Shown here piece by piece: positions 31,650-39,134 of a DNA stretch of 42,763 bases. The notes under the pieces were generated by a model, which was not told the DNA's origin, searched no databases, and worked only from the letters and a program-made list of their open reading frames with translations. Location: the NCBI GenBank assembly GCA_900547615.1, contig URHH01000008.1, positions 1 through 42,763 on the forward strand, given 5' to 3'. The first letter of the stretch is position 1, and every line of letters begins with the position of its first letter. This DNA is from an uncultured Blautia sp. GTDB lineage: Bacteria; Bacillota; Clostridia; Lachnospirales; Lachnospiraceae. The translations under genes and the position numbers were made by a program.

Positions 31650-32930
31650 ATGACACAGAAAACTTTCGCATTAAAAGGTACTATCATCTGGAGTGAAAGT
31701 CCCACACAGCTTTCCATCCATGAGAATTCCTACCTTATCTGCGAAAACGGTGTATGTGTCGGTGTTTTTCCAACACTACCGGAAAAATTCACAGGAATTT
31801 CCTGTCGGGACACAGGAGACAGCATTATCATTCCCGGTTTGACGGACTTACATCTTCATGCACCACAGTACAGCTTCCGAAGTCTTGGCATGGATCTTGA
31901 ACTTCTGGAATGGCTGGATACCCTGGCATTTCCTGAAGAATCCAAATATGCAGACCTGGAATATGCAAACAAAGCCTATTCCATTTTTGCAAAGGATTTG
32001 CGAAAAAGCGCCACAACAAGAGCTTCCATTTTTGCCACTCTCCACGTTCCTGCAACAGAGCATCTTATGAAACTCTTAAACGAGACAGGAATCAAAGCGC
32101 TGGTTGGAAAAGTAAATATGGACAGAAACGGCGCGCCCGGGCTTCAGGAAGAAAGCGCAAAAACTTCTGCAGATGCTACCTGGAAATGGGTGGAGGAAAC
32201 CTTAAACCTTTACCCAAACATCAAACCAATCCTTACCCCTCGCTTTACTCCTTCCTGTTCCGATGAACTGATGAAAGAGCTGGGAGAAATACAGCGCAGA
32301 TTCCATCTTCCGGTACAGTCTCACCTGTCCGAAAACCTGGGTGAGATCGCATGGGTAAAAGAACTGTGCCCGGACACAGACTTCTACGGAGAAGCCTACG
32401 ACAAATTCGGACTTTTCGGAGGAGACGGCTGTCCCACAATTATGGCGCACTGTGTACACTGCCCGGACGATGAAATCGCCCTTATGAAAGAACGCGGCGT
32501 TTACATTGCCCACTGTTCCCAGTCCAATTCCAACTTATCCTCAGGAATTGCTCCTGTACGGCGTTATCTGGAAGAAGGACTTCACATTGGACTTGGAAGT
32601 GATATTGCAGGGGGAACTTCACTCTCTATTTTCCGTGCCATGTCTGATGCCATTCAGACATCAAAGCTTCGCTGGAGACTTGTAGATGATTCTCTGAAAG
32701 CGCTTACTGTGGAAGAAGTGTTCTATATGGCAACAAAAGGCGGCGGCTCCTTCTTCGGAAAAGTGGGAAGCTTTGCTCCCGGATACGAGTTTGATGCAGT
32801 CATTATGGACGACTCCGCACTGCTGCATCCACAGCCTCTCTCACCAAAGCAGCGCCTTGAGCGGCTTATTTATCTTTCTGACGACCGGCATATTCAGGGA
32901 AAATATGTATCCGGCGTCGAATTATTTTAG
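31650..32930 (+). CDS. guaD: Guanine deaminase
   Basis: Zinc-dependent amidohydrolase that converts guanine to xanthine and ammonia. It has 426 residues from ATG 31650 behind GAAGGTGA. The metal motif is PGLTDLHLHAPQ (His68, His70). Further metal or catalytic positions are in VQSHLSE, MAHCVHC and LGSDIAGG, all typical of GuaD. The frame is open to 31536 but that stretch overlaps the riboswitch platform. It is first in an operon with an AzgA/PbuG-type permease and is controlled by the upstream purine riboswitch. Together with the divergent xanthine permease this suggests use of guanine as a nitrogen or purine source. Confidence 0.95.
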   Translation: MTQKTFALKGTIIWSESPTQLSIHENSYLICENGVCVGVFPTLPEKFTGISCRDTGDSIIIPGLTDLHLHAPQYSFRSLGMDLELLEWLDTLAFPEESKYADLEYANKAYSIFAKDLRKSATTRASIFATLHVPATEHLMKLLNETGIKALVGKVNMDRNGAPGLQEESAKTSADATWKWVEETLNLYPNIKPILTPRFTPSCSDELMKELGEIQRRFHLPVQSHLSENLGEIAWVKELCPDTDFYGEAYDKFGLFGGDGCPTIMAHCVHCPDDEIALMKERGVYIAHCSQSNSNLSSGIAPVRRYLEEGLHIGLGSDIAGGTSLSIFRAMSDAIQTSKLRWRLVDDSLKALTVEEVFYMATKGGGSFFGKVGSFAPGYEFDAVIMDDSALLHPQPLSPKQRLERLIYLSDDRHIQGKYVSGVELF

Positions 32931-32964
32931 CGTACCATATTCGCTATAAAAGGGGGAAAGAAAT

Positions 32965-34341
32965 ATGAATCTTGACAAATTATTTCATCTGAAAGAGAAC
33001 CACACTGACGTGAAAACAGAAGTCATGGCAGGTATTACCACCTTTATGACTATGGCTTACATTCTGGCAGTAAATCCTAACATTCTGGAAGCCTCTGGAA
33101 TGGACCGCGGAGCTGTCTTTACAGCAACCGCCCTTGCTTCCTTTATTGCTACCTGCCTTATGGCGCTTTTATCAAACTACCCGTTTGTTCTTGCGCCCGG
33201 TATGGGATTAAACGCTTACTTTGCATACACGGTTGTCCTTGGCATGGGATATTCCTGGCAGCAGGCTCTGGCAGCCGTATTTGTAGAGGGTATCATTTTT
33301 ATCCTGCTCTCTCTCACAAATGTACGTGAAGCGATTTTTAACTCCATTCCAATGAACTTAAAACATGCAGTTTCTGTAGGTATCGGTCTTTTCATTGCTT
33401 TTATCGGTCTTCAGAACGCAAAAATCGTAGTAAACAACGATTCCACTCTTGTAAGCGTATTTTCTTTCAAGGGCTCTATCGCAGACGGAACATTTAACTC
33501 AATGGGAATTACTGTGCTTCTGGCGCTTATCGGTGTTCTCATCACAGCCGTTCTTCTTGTAAAAAATGTAAAAGGCGGTATTCTCTGGGGAATCCTGATC
33601 ACATGGGGTCTCGGAATCCTCTGCCAGTTTACAGGAATTTATGTACCAAATGCAGAAGCAGGATTTTTCAGTCTCCTGCCGGACTTCTCAAAAGGAATTT
33701 CCATTCCGAGCATGGCTCCTACATTTATGAAGATGGACTTTTCCATTGTCTTCTCTCTTGACTTTGTAGTGATCATGTTTGCCTTCCTTTTTGTAGACAT
33801 GTTCGATACTCTGGGAACACTCATTGGCGTTGCCTCCAAAGCAGATATGCTTGATAAAGACGGACGTCTCCCGAAAATCAAAGGCGCCCTTCTCTCTGAC
33901 GCTGTTGGTACTTCTGTAGGTGCTGTATGCGGTACTTCCACCGTTACAACCTTTGTAGAAAGTGCTTCCGGTGTAGCAGAAGGCGGACGTACAGGTTTAA
34001 CTTCCCTTGTGGCAGCCATTCTTTTCGGACTGTCCCTGTTCCTGTCCCCGATCTTCCTGGCTATTCCGTCCTTTGCAACCGCTCCGGCTCTGATCATCGT
34101 AGGATTTTTAATGCTGACTTCTGTTACAAAAATTAATTTTGACGATATGACAGAAGCTATCCCGGCATTTATCGCAATCATTGCAATGCCGTTCTTATAC
34201 AGCATTTCCGAAGGTATCTCCCTGGGAGTTATCTCTTATGTAGTGATCAACCTGGTAACAGGCAAAGCAAAAGAAAAGAAGATCAGTATACTTATGTATG
34301 TTCTTGCAGTTCTGTTTGTGCTGAAGTATATATTAATCTAA
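32965..34341 (+). CDS. pbuG: Guanine/hypoxanthine permease, AzgA/PbuG (NCS2) family
   Basis: Purine importer of 458 residues with about 13 helices. The family blocks are EVMAGITTFMTMAYILAVNP, LAPGMGLNAYFAY, the FVDMFDTLGTLIGVA motif and TSVGAVCGTSTVTTFVESA, all typical of PbuG/AzgA. It starts at ATG 32965 behind AAAGGGGGAAAG, 34 bp after guanine deaminase, in the same riboswitch-controlled operon. It would import guanine (or hypoxanthine) for the deaminase. The symbol pbuG is by similarity; substrate preference is not proven. Confidence 0.92.
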   Translation: MNLDKLFHLKENHTDVKTEVMAGITTFMTMAYILAVNPNILEASGMDRGAVFTATALASFIATCLMALLSNYPFVLAPGMGLNAYFAYTVVLGMGYSWQQALAAVFVEGIIFILLSLTNVREAIFNSIPMNLKHAVSVGIGLFIAFIGLQNAKIVVNNDSTLVSVFSFKGSIADGTFNSMGITVLLALIGVLITAVLLVKNVKGGILWGILITWGLGILCQFTGIYVPNAEAGFFSLLPDFSKGISIPSMAPTFMKMDFSIVFSLDFVVIMFAFLFVDMFDTLGTLIGVASKADMLDKDGRLPKIKGALLSDAVGTSVGAVCGTSTVTTFVESASGVAEGGRTGLTSLVAAILFGLSLFLSPIFLAIPSFATAPALIIVGFLMLTSVTKINFDDMTEAIPAFIAIIAMPFLYSISEGISLGVISYVVINLVTGKAKEKKISILMYVLAVLFVLKYILI

Positions 34342-34379
34342 ATCAGCGTTACAGCACATTAATGAAATACAGTAACTGA

Positions 34380-34427
34380 AAACGGGGGCTGTCCGGCAGA
34401 TAAACCGGCAGTCCCCGTTAGTTTTTT
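34380..34427 (+). terminator. Terminator of the guanine deaminase/permease operon
   Basis: AACGGGG-GCTG-CCGG / CCGG-CAG-CCCCGTT long hairpin followed by TAGTTTTTT. It ends 5 bp before the stop codon of the convergent DtxR-family gene and may serve both. Confidence 0.92.
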
Positions 34428-34431
34428 ATTC

Positions 34432-34815
34432 TTATTCTGTTTCTTCCTTCATATTTTTGAAAAAATATTCCTTGATCTTCTCAAATGTTTCCTGGCTGAT
34501 GTCATGCTCCATTTTACACGCATCTGCCAGTGCTGTCTCTTTGCTTACTCCCATACTTTCCAGCATCTGTGACAATACTCTGTGACGCTCATATATATTA
34601 TTTGCAATCTCCGCCCCCTTATCAAGAAGCGTAATCGTTCCGTATCGGTCCATTGCAATATATCCGTCCTCTCGAAGAAGCTTCATTGCGTGACTGACAC
34701 TTGGTTTGGAAACTCCCAGCATAGTCGCCACATCTATAGAGCGAACACCCTCGCCCTGTCTGGACAGCCTCAAAATCGCTTCCAGATAATCCTCAGCAGA
34801 TTCACGAATCTCCAT
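34432..34815 (-). CDS. DtxR/MntR-family metal-dependent transcriptional regulator
   Basis: Winged-helix metalloregulator of 127 residues: HTH domain at about 5-62 (SIDVATMLGVSKPSVSHAMKLL) and dimerisation domain at about 65-125. Ligand positions corresponding to MntR are Asp9 and Glu12 (as in MntR), His78, Glu103 and His104. Cys100 stands where MntR has Glu and DtxR has Cys, which points to iron rather than manganese. There is no C-terminal SH3/FeoA domain. The ATG at 34815 follows GGGAGG; the longer frame start does not. Candidate targets are the TTAGTT-N2-AACTAA boxes at feoA and feoB. Confidence 0.92.
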   Translation of the reverse strand: MEIRESAEDYLEAILRLSRQGEGVRSIDVATMLGVSKPSVSHAMKLLREDGYIAMDRYGTITLLDKGAEIANNIYERHRVLSQMLESMGVSKETALADACKMEHDISQETFEKIKEYFFKNMKEETE

Positions 34816-34842
34816 ACAAATACCTCCCATCGTTGTATTTTC

Positions 34843-34871
34843 ATGGTAACACAAAATCTGCTGTTTCGCAA
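34843..34871 (-). promoter_or_regulatory. Promoter of the DtxR-family gene
   Basis: On the minus strand TTGCGA (34866-34871), 17 bp, TACCAT (34843-34848), about 30 nt upstream of the start codon. No TTAGTT-type box overlaps it, so autoregulation through that motif is not evident. Confidence 0.55.
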
Positions 34872-34894
34872 CTTTTCCCTTTTATAAGATGACT

Positions 34895-34920
34895 TCTGAA
34901 AAACAATATTGTTTTCCAGA
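34895..34920. repeat. 26-bp near-perfect palindrome over the toxin promoter
   Basis: Centre at 34907/34908 with arms TCTGAAAAACAAT and ATTGTTTTCCAGA; 12 of 13 pairs match. The right arm contains the -35 hexamer TTGTTT (34909-34914) of the toxin gene. It looks like a protein operator. Confidence 0.8.
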
Positions 34921-34937
34921 ACGAACTGTGCTACACT
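34909..34937 (+). promoter_or_regulatory. Promoter of the type I toxin mRNA
   Basis: TTGTTT (34909-34914), 17 bp, TACACT (34932-34937). The predicted start is A34944, giving a 62-nt leader before the toxin ATG. Confidence 0.65.
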
Positions 34938-35005
34938 GTTTTTACGGAACAACCGTGTTACAGGGTGGCTGACCTCTATTCTTACATAGAATGGGGGTGG
35001 TGCTG

Positions 35006-35098
35006 ATGAACAATAATCATTTTGATTTCAAAGACCTCATGTCTTTTGGCATGTTCATTTTATCACTGCTGACATTCATTTACTTGATTTGTCACTGA
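35006..35098 (+). CDS. Small hydrophobic holin-like toxin (type I toxin-antitoxin)
   Basis: Thirty-residue peptide starting MNNNHFDFKDLMSFGMF, with one predicted membrane helix (about residues 11-28) and a short C-terminus ending in Cys-His. The pattern of an acidic/Phe-rich start, then LMSFGMFILSLLTF, matches the putative holin-like toxin group related to TxpA/BsrG-type peptides. The Shine-Dalgarno GGGGGTGG at 34993-35000 is well placed. An antisense RNA gene faces it from the other side of a shared terminator. Toxins of this class damage the membrane when overproduced; here the function is by similarity only. Confidence 0.8.
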   Translation: MNNNHFDFKDLMSFGMFILSLLTFIYLICH

Positions 35099-35111
35099 TA
35101 TTTTAAAGCAT

Positions 35112-35205
35112 AGAAAAACCACCCTCATAACTTTGACCGGTTAAGGGTGGCATTTTCTATGTCGTCATTTCGAGGTCAAACCACCTTGTGGGCAGTTGTT
35201 CCTTC
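35112..35205 (-). ncRNA. Antisense RNA antitoxin (predicted)
   Basis: A strong minus-strand promoter, TTGCAA (35235-35240), 17 bp, TATAAT (35212-35217), starts a transcript near 35205. That transcript runs about 94 nt to the hairpin at 35119-35150, followed by T5. There is no open frame with a ribosome binding site. The RNA is complementary to the 3' part of the toxin mRNA through the terminator. This convergent arrangement is the one seen in TxpA/RatA- and Fst-like modules. Confidence 0.72.
35116..35157. terminator. Bidirectional terminator shared by toxin mRNA and antisense RNA
   Basis: CCACCCT (35119-35125) pairs with AGGGTGG (35144-35150); inside, TAAC pairs with GTTA around a TTTGACCG loop. 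The minus-strand side continues TTTTTC (strong), the plus-strand side CATTTTC (weaker). The toxin transcript may therefore read through part of the time. Confidence 0.85.
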
Positions 35206-35253
35206 TCTTATATTATAGTTCAGCATTTAAAACTTTGCAATATATTTTTTATT

Positions 35254-36702
35254 CTACGCCAGATACCTTACCGGCTGCAGCACAACTCCCAGAACTCTCA
35301 GGATCACTTCTTTTATGAAAGGAATTTCCTGTACTGTCACGCCTTCGGGAACCTCATAATTTTTCTCATCAAGAACCTTTCTGCATTTCTCATGGAACAC
35401 ATTCATATGCCCTTCCAGTTCCTTACAAAATTCCTCTCCGTGAATTGCCAGCATAAGCTCTGTATCCATATAGGTGCTTCTCATATCAAGATTATACGAA
35501 CCGATAATCGCCATATTATTATCTATAAGAACAGATTTTCCATGAGTGGAATCCCCTCCGTCAAACTCATACAGCTCCACACCAGTCGCTATAATGTCTT
35601 TTTTATGGATCCGGTAATCGCTGGACGCCACAATATTGTCTCCGTTTTCCACAGAATTAATTACCATTTTAAAATCATCCACATTTTCTGCGATATCCTT
35701 CATTCCTTCTTCCATTGGAGTATCCAGAACTGCATATGGTGTGTGAAGCACAACACGCTCTTTTGCATTCAGCATAAGATTTTTGAGCGTATCCCACACA
35801 TAAGGTTTTTTTCCGTAAATATGTGTTTCGCCTGAGATCAGAGTAGCTTTTTTTATAGGAACGGTATGCTCCTCGTAGGAATACGGCTCATAAGCCTGCG
35901 GATATTTTTCCTGAACCTTATCCCACTTCTTTTCCATCTTCTCAACTGTCTCGCGTACCTTCTTTTTCTCGTAAATGCTTTCTTTGTCATGGAAAACCGT
36001 CATATACGGACTGTCCCACACACTTTGAAAATATGCTTCCACCTGAGAAATCACGCTTTTTTCCGCGCCGTTTTTATAATCTGTGTTATAAATCAGAACT
36101 TCTCTGTCGTAGCTTCTTGATTTTGTATCGTATCCTCCAAGAAAATACCGGAACGTATTTCTTCCTCCCAGAAGCAGCGTCTTATCATCGCTTATCACAT
36201 ATTTATCGTGCATACGCCCGTGGAATGTCCACGGTTTCAGCGGATTCGGATAATTATAAATGCGGATTTCGATATTCGGGTGTCCGGAAAGCGCATAGAA
36301 AAACGGATTTCCTTCCATACGGATCAGACCGCTGACACCGTCTACCATGATCTGAATCTGGATTCCTCTTTCCGCCGCCTCATAAAGAGCTGCCGCCAGA
36401 TCCCAGGTACTCTTATCCTCACGGAAATCAAAAGTTGATAAAATCACCCTCTCTTCCGCCTCTTTTATCATTCGAAGCCTTAAATCCAGAGCCTCTGCAT
36501 TTTCCTCCACAACGTGTGCTCTGTCCACACATTTTTCATTTCCGGACGCATAAAAATCTTCCTTATGAAAAAGATTCTCTTCCGGTCCAATCTTTTTCTG
36601 GACTGCAAAAGGTGCCAGCATTCCTACTATTAAATAAAGAAGGATTGCCAGTACAATACAAAGCTTCCAGTGTCTTTTCAAAAAAATCCGGACTGCCTTC
36701 AT
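35254..36702 (-). CDS. Phospholipase D-like protein (cardiolipin synthase family)
   Basis: Membrane-anchored PLD-superfamily protein of 482 residues. One N-terminal helix (about 13-34) is followed by two PLD domains. The HKD motifs are HDKYVISDD (His165, Lys167, Asp172) and HGKSVLIDN (His387, Lys389, Asp394), each followed by GG/GS-N family residues. Two intact HKD motifs allow the usual covalent phosphohistidine chemistry. Cardiolipin synthases of this family normally have two N-terminal helices and this one has one, so a different phospholipid or nuclease role is possible. It starts at ATG 36702 behind AGGAGG and is monocistronic. Confidence 0.9.
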   Translation of the reverse strand: MKAVRIFLKRHWKLCIVLAILLYLIVGMLAPFAVQKKIGPEENLFHKEDFYASGNEKCVDRAHVVEENAEALDLRLRMIKEAEERVILSTFDFREDKSTWDLAAALYEAAERGIQIQIMVDGVSGLIRMEGNPFFYALSGHPNIEIRIYNYPNPLKPWTFHGRMHDKYVISDDKTLLLGGRNTFRYFLGGYDTKSRSYDREVLIYNTDYKNGAEKSVISQVEAYFQSVWDSPYMTVFHDKESIYEKKKVRETVEKMEKKWDKVQEKYPQAYEPYSYEEHTVPIKKATLISGETHIYGKKPYVWDTLKNLMLNAKERVVLHTPYAVLDTPMEEGMKDIAENVDDFKMVINSVENGDNIVASSDYRIHKKDIIATGVELYEFDGGDSTHGKSVLIDNNMAIIGSYNLDMRSTYMDTELMLAIHGEEFCKELEGHMNVFHEKCRKVLDEKNYEVPEGVTVQEIPFIKEVILRVLGVVLQPVRYLA

Positions 36703-36797
36703 GCTATTCCTCCTGTTCCCGTCATTTGATTATTAGGGTACTATACCCTTTCTGCATAAGAATGTCAACAACTTTCCGTTTCTGTCGAAAAAAAGAA

Positions 36798-36858
36798 TTG
36801 ACATATAAATTTCTCTGCCGTATAATTGCTTCGCAACCTAACAGTTTGTTTCCTAACA
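36798..36858 (+). promoter_or_regulatory. marR promoter with candidate operator repeats
   Basis: TTGACA (36798-36803), 17 bp, TATAAT (36821-36826). Directly downstream the repeat CCTAACA occurs at 36837-36843 and 36852-36858 (15 bp apart) with AACA-GTT-TGTT between, over and just after the start site. It is a likely binding site for the MarR protein itself. Confidence 0.65.
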
Positions 36859-36876
36859 ATATAAAAAGGAGGAGCC

Positions 36877-37347
36877 ATGCCCCCCAGAACACGCATTGGA
36901 TATGAAATCCACACACTGGACCACACTATCGGCAAACTGATTTTTGCATTAAAGGCAAATCTTGGAAAGGATTCCGATCTTACCCAGATGCAGGGCTGGA
37001 TCATCGGTTATCTGTATGAACATGCAGGAGAAGATATTTTCCAGAAGGACATTGAAGCCCACTTCTGTATCGCCCGCTCCACCGCTACCGGAATTTTAAA
37101 GCTTATGGAGAAAAAAGGGTATCTGACACGGGAATCTTCCCCTGATGACAGGCGTCTGAAACGTCTCATTCTTACAGAAAAAGCCGCTGCTCTTCAAAAG
37201 GCTACTATGGTCCATATCGGAGAAATGGAAAAAATGCTGATCGCCGGCATTTCTCCCGATGATTTAGAATGCTTCTGCCGTGTTCTCACACAAATACGGA
37301 ACAATGCAGAATCCGGCACAGCCGCTTTTGTAAAAAGCGAATCTTAA
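36877..37347 (+). CDS. MarR-family transcriptional regulator
   Basis: Winged-helix repressor of 156 residues. The DNA-binding core is visible as QKDIEAHFCIARSTATGILKLMEKKGYL followed by the wing SSPDDRRLKRLILT, the classic MarR signature with DDRR. It starts at ATG 36877 behind AAAGGAGGAG. It is followed 29 bp later by two ABC exporter genes, a common MarR-ABC-ABC operon in Firmicutes in which the regulator represses its own multidrug exporter. The ligand is unknown. Confidence 0.93.
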   Translation: MPPRTRIGYEIHTLDHTIGKLIFALKANLGKDSDLTQMQGWIIGYLYEHAGEDIFQKDIEAHFCIARSTATGILKLMEKKGYLTRESSPDDRRLKRLILTEKAAALQKATMVHIGEMEKMLIAGISPDDLECFCRVLTQIRNNAESGTAAFVKSES

Positions 37348-37376
37348 CAGAAACTGAAAACAGAAAGGAGAATTTT

Positions 37377-39134
37377 ATGCTTAAAACACTTCTTGCCCAG
37401 GTCAGAGAATTTAAAAAAGCATCTTTCCTGACCCCTTTCTTTATGATCCTCGAGGTTCTTTTCGAGACACTCATTCCTCTTGTCATGGCTTCCATTATTG
37501 ACAAGGGTGTAGAAACAGGGGACATTGGGCACATTTACCGCATGGGAGCACTCATGGGCGTACTTGCGCTGATGGGACTTTACACCGGAGTCATGGGCGG
37601 AAAATACGGCGCAAAAGCCTCCACAGGTTTTGCCCGCAACTTGCGAAAAGCCATGTACACCAATATCCAGACCTATTCTTTTTCCAATATTGACAAGTAC
37701 AGCACTGCCGGTCTGATCACCCGTCTTACAACAGACGTTACAAACCTTCAAAATGCCTACCAGATGATCCTGCGTATGTGCACCCGCGCTCCGGCAAGCC
37801 TTATCTGTGCCATGACTATGGCATTTTTAATCAACGCAAAGCTCGCCAGCATTTATCTTGTTGCCGTTATTTTCCTTGGATTTTTCCTTTTTATGATTCT
37901 TCGAAAAGCAAGCAAATGCTTCCAGGAAGTATTCCAGAAATACGATGACTTAAACGCCGGAATCCAGGAAAACATAAGCGCAGTCCGCGTTGTAAAAGCC
38001 TATGTAAGAGAGGATTATGAAACCTCCAAATTCCAGAAAGCCTGTAACCGGGTTTATGAGCTTTTTGTAAAAGCGGAAAAACTCGTTGTTATGAACATGC
38101 CTCTTATGCAGTTTACTGTATATTCCTGTATCCTTGGCATAAGCTGGCTTGGCGCCAAAATGATCGTAGGCGGAAACCTTACAACAGGAGAGCTTATGAG
38201 TCTTCTTACATATTGTATGAATATTCTTATGAGCCTTATGATGCTGTCTATGGTTTTCGTTATGGTAACTATGAGTATTGCAAGTGCAAGACGTGTGGCT
38301 GAGGTCATCAATGAAAAGCCGGACCTTGCAGATCCTGAAAATCCTGTCACGGAAGTTCCTGACGGAAGCATTGTCTTTGACCATGTAGATTTCAGCTATA
38401 AAAAAGACAGCGCAGAACCGGTATTAAAAGACATTAACCTTACGATTTCTTCCGGCGAGACACTCGGTATCATTGGCGGAACAGGAAGCGCGAAATCAAG
38501 TCTTGTCAATCTTATCAGCCGCCTTTACGACGTAACAGAAGGCTCTGTTAAGGTAGGCGGAATTGATGTGCGCGATTACCATATGGAATCTCTTCGAAAC
38601 CAGGTTGCCGTAGTTCTTCAGAAAAACGTACTTTTTTCCGGAACCATTCTTGAAAATCTCCGCTGGGGAAATAAAAATGCCACGGAAGAAGAATGCCGTC
38701 ATGCCTGCGAGCTTGCCTGCGCAGACGACTTTATCCAGCGTATGCCTCGCAAATATGAAACTTATATCGAGCAGGGCGGAACAAACGTATCCGGCGGTCA
38801 GAAGCAGCGTCTCTGTATTGCCCGCGCGCTTCTGAAAAAGCCGAAAATCCTTATTCTCGACGACTCCACAAGCGCGGTGGATACCGCTACAGACGGAAGG
38901 ATCCGAAAAGCATTTGCAGAGGAAATCCCAAATACAACGAAGCTTATTATCGCACAGCGAATTTCCAGTATCCAGAATGCTGACCGCATTATTGTGATGG
39001 ATAACGGAAAAATCAACGGATTCGGCACACATGAAGAGCTTCTCCGGACAAACGCCATTTATCAGGACGTTTATTATTCCCAGACAAAAGGCGGCGGAGA
39101 TTTTGATGAAAACAAAGGAGGTGCGGACGCATGA
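37377..39134 (+). CDS. ABC exporter half-transporter with degenerate ATP site
   Basis: Six-helix ABC exporter subunit of 585 residues, starting at ATG 37377 behind AAAGGAGAA. The membrane domain is at about 15-300 and the nucleotide-binding domain at about 335-575. Walker A is GGTGSAKSS (Ala in place of the usual Gly before Lys) and the signature VSGGQKQRL is intact. The catalytic Glu after Walker B is Asp (LILDDSTSAVD) and the switch His is Gln (IAQRIS). These changes mark it as the degenerate partner of a heterodimeric exporter such as BmrC/LmrC. It overlaps the second half-transporter by 4 bp. Confidence 0.93.
   Translation: MLKTLLAQVREFKKASFLTPFFMILEVLFETLIPLVMASIIDKGVETGDIGHIYRMGALMGVLALMGLYTGVMGGKYGAKASTGFARNLRKAMYTNIQTYSFSNIDKYSTAGLITRLTTDVTNLQNAYQMILRMCTRAPASLICAMTMAFLINAKLASIYLVAVIFLGFFLFMILRKASKCFQEVFQKYDDLNAGIQENISAVRVVKAYVREDYETSKFQKACNRVYELFVKAEKLVVMNMPLMQFTVYSCILGISWLGAKMIVGGNLTTGELMSLLTYCMNILMSLMMLSMVFVMVTMSIASARRVAEVINEKPDLADPENPVTEVPDGSIVFDHVDFSYKKDSAEPVLKDINLTISSGETLGIIGGTGSAKSSLVNLISRLYDVTEGSVKVGGIDVRDYHMESLRNQVAVVLQKNVLFSGTILENLRWGNKNATEEECRHACELACADDFIQRMPRKYETYIEQGGTNVSGGQKQRLCIARALLKKPKILILDDSTSAVDTATDGRIRKAFAEEIPNTTKLIIAQRISSIQNADRIIVMDNGKINGFGTHEELLRTNAIYQDVYYSQTKGGGDFDENKGGADA

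Noticed and set aside
34944..35205. Attenuator or riboswitch for the DtxR-family or PLD gene
   Set aside because: Promoter directions point inward, a coding frame with a good ribosome binding site lies inside, and the hairpin is bidirectional. A toxin/antisense RNA module explains this better.
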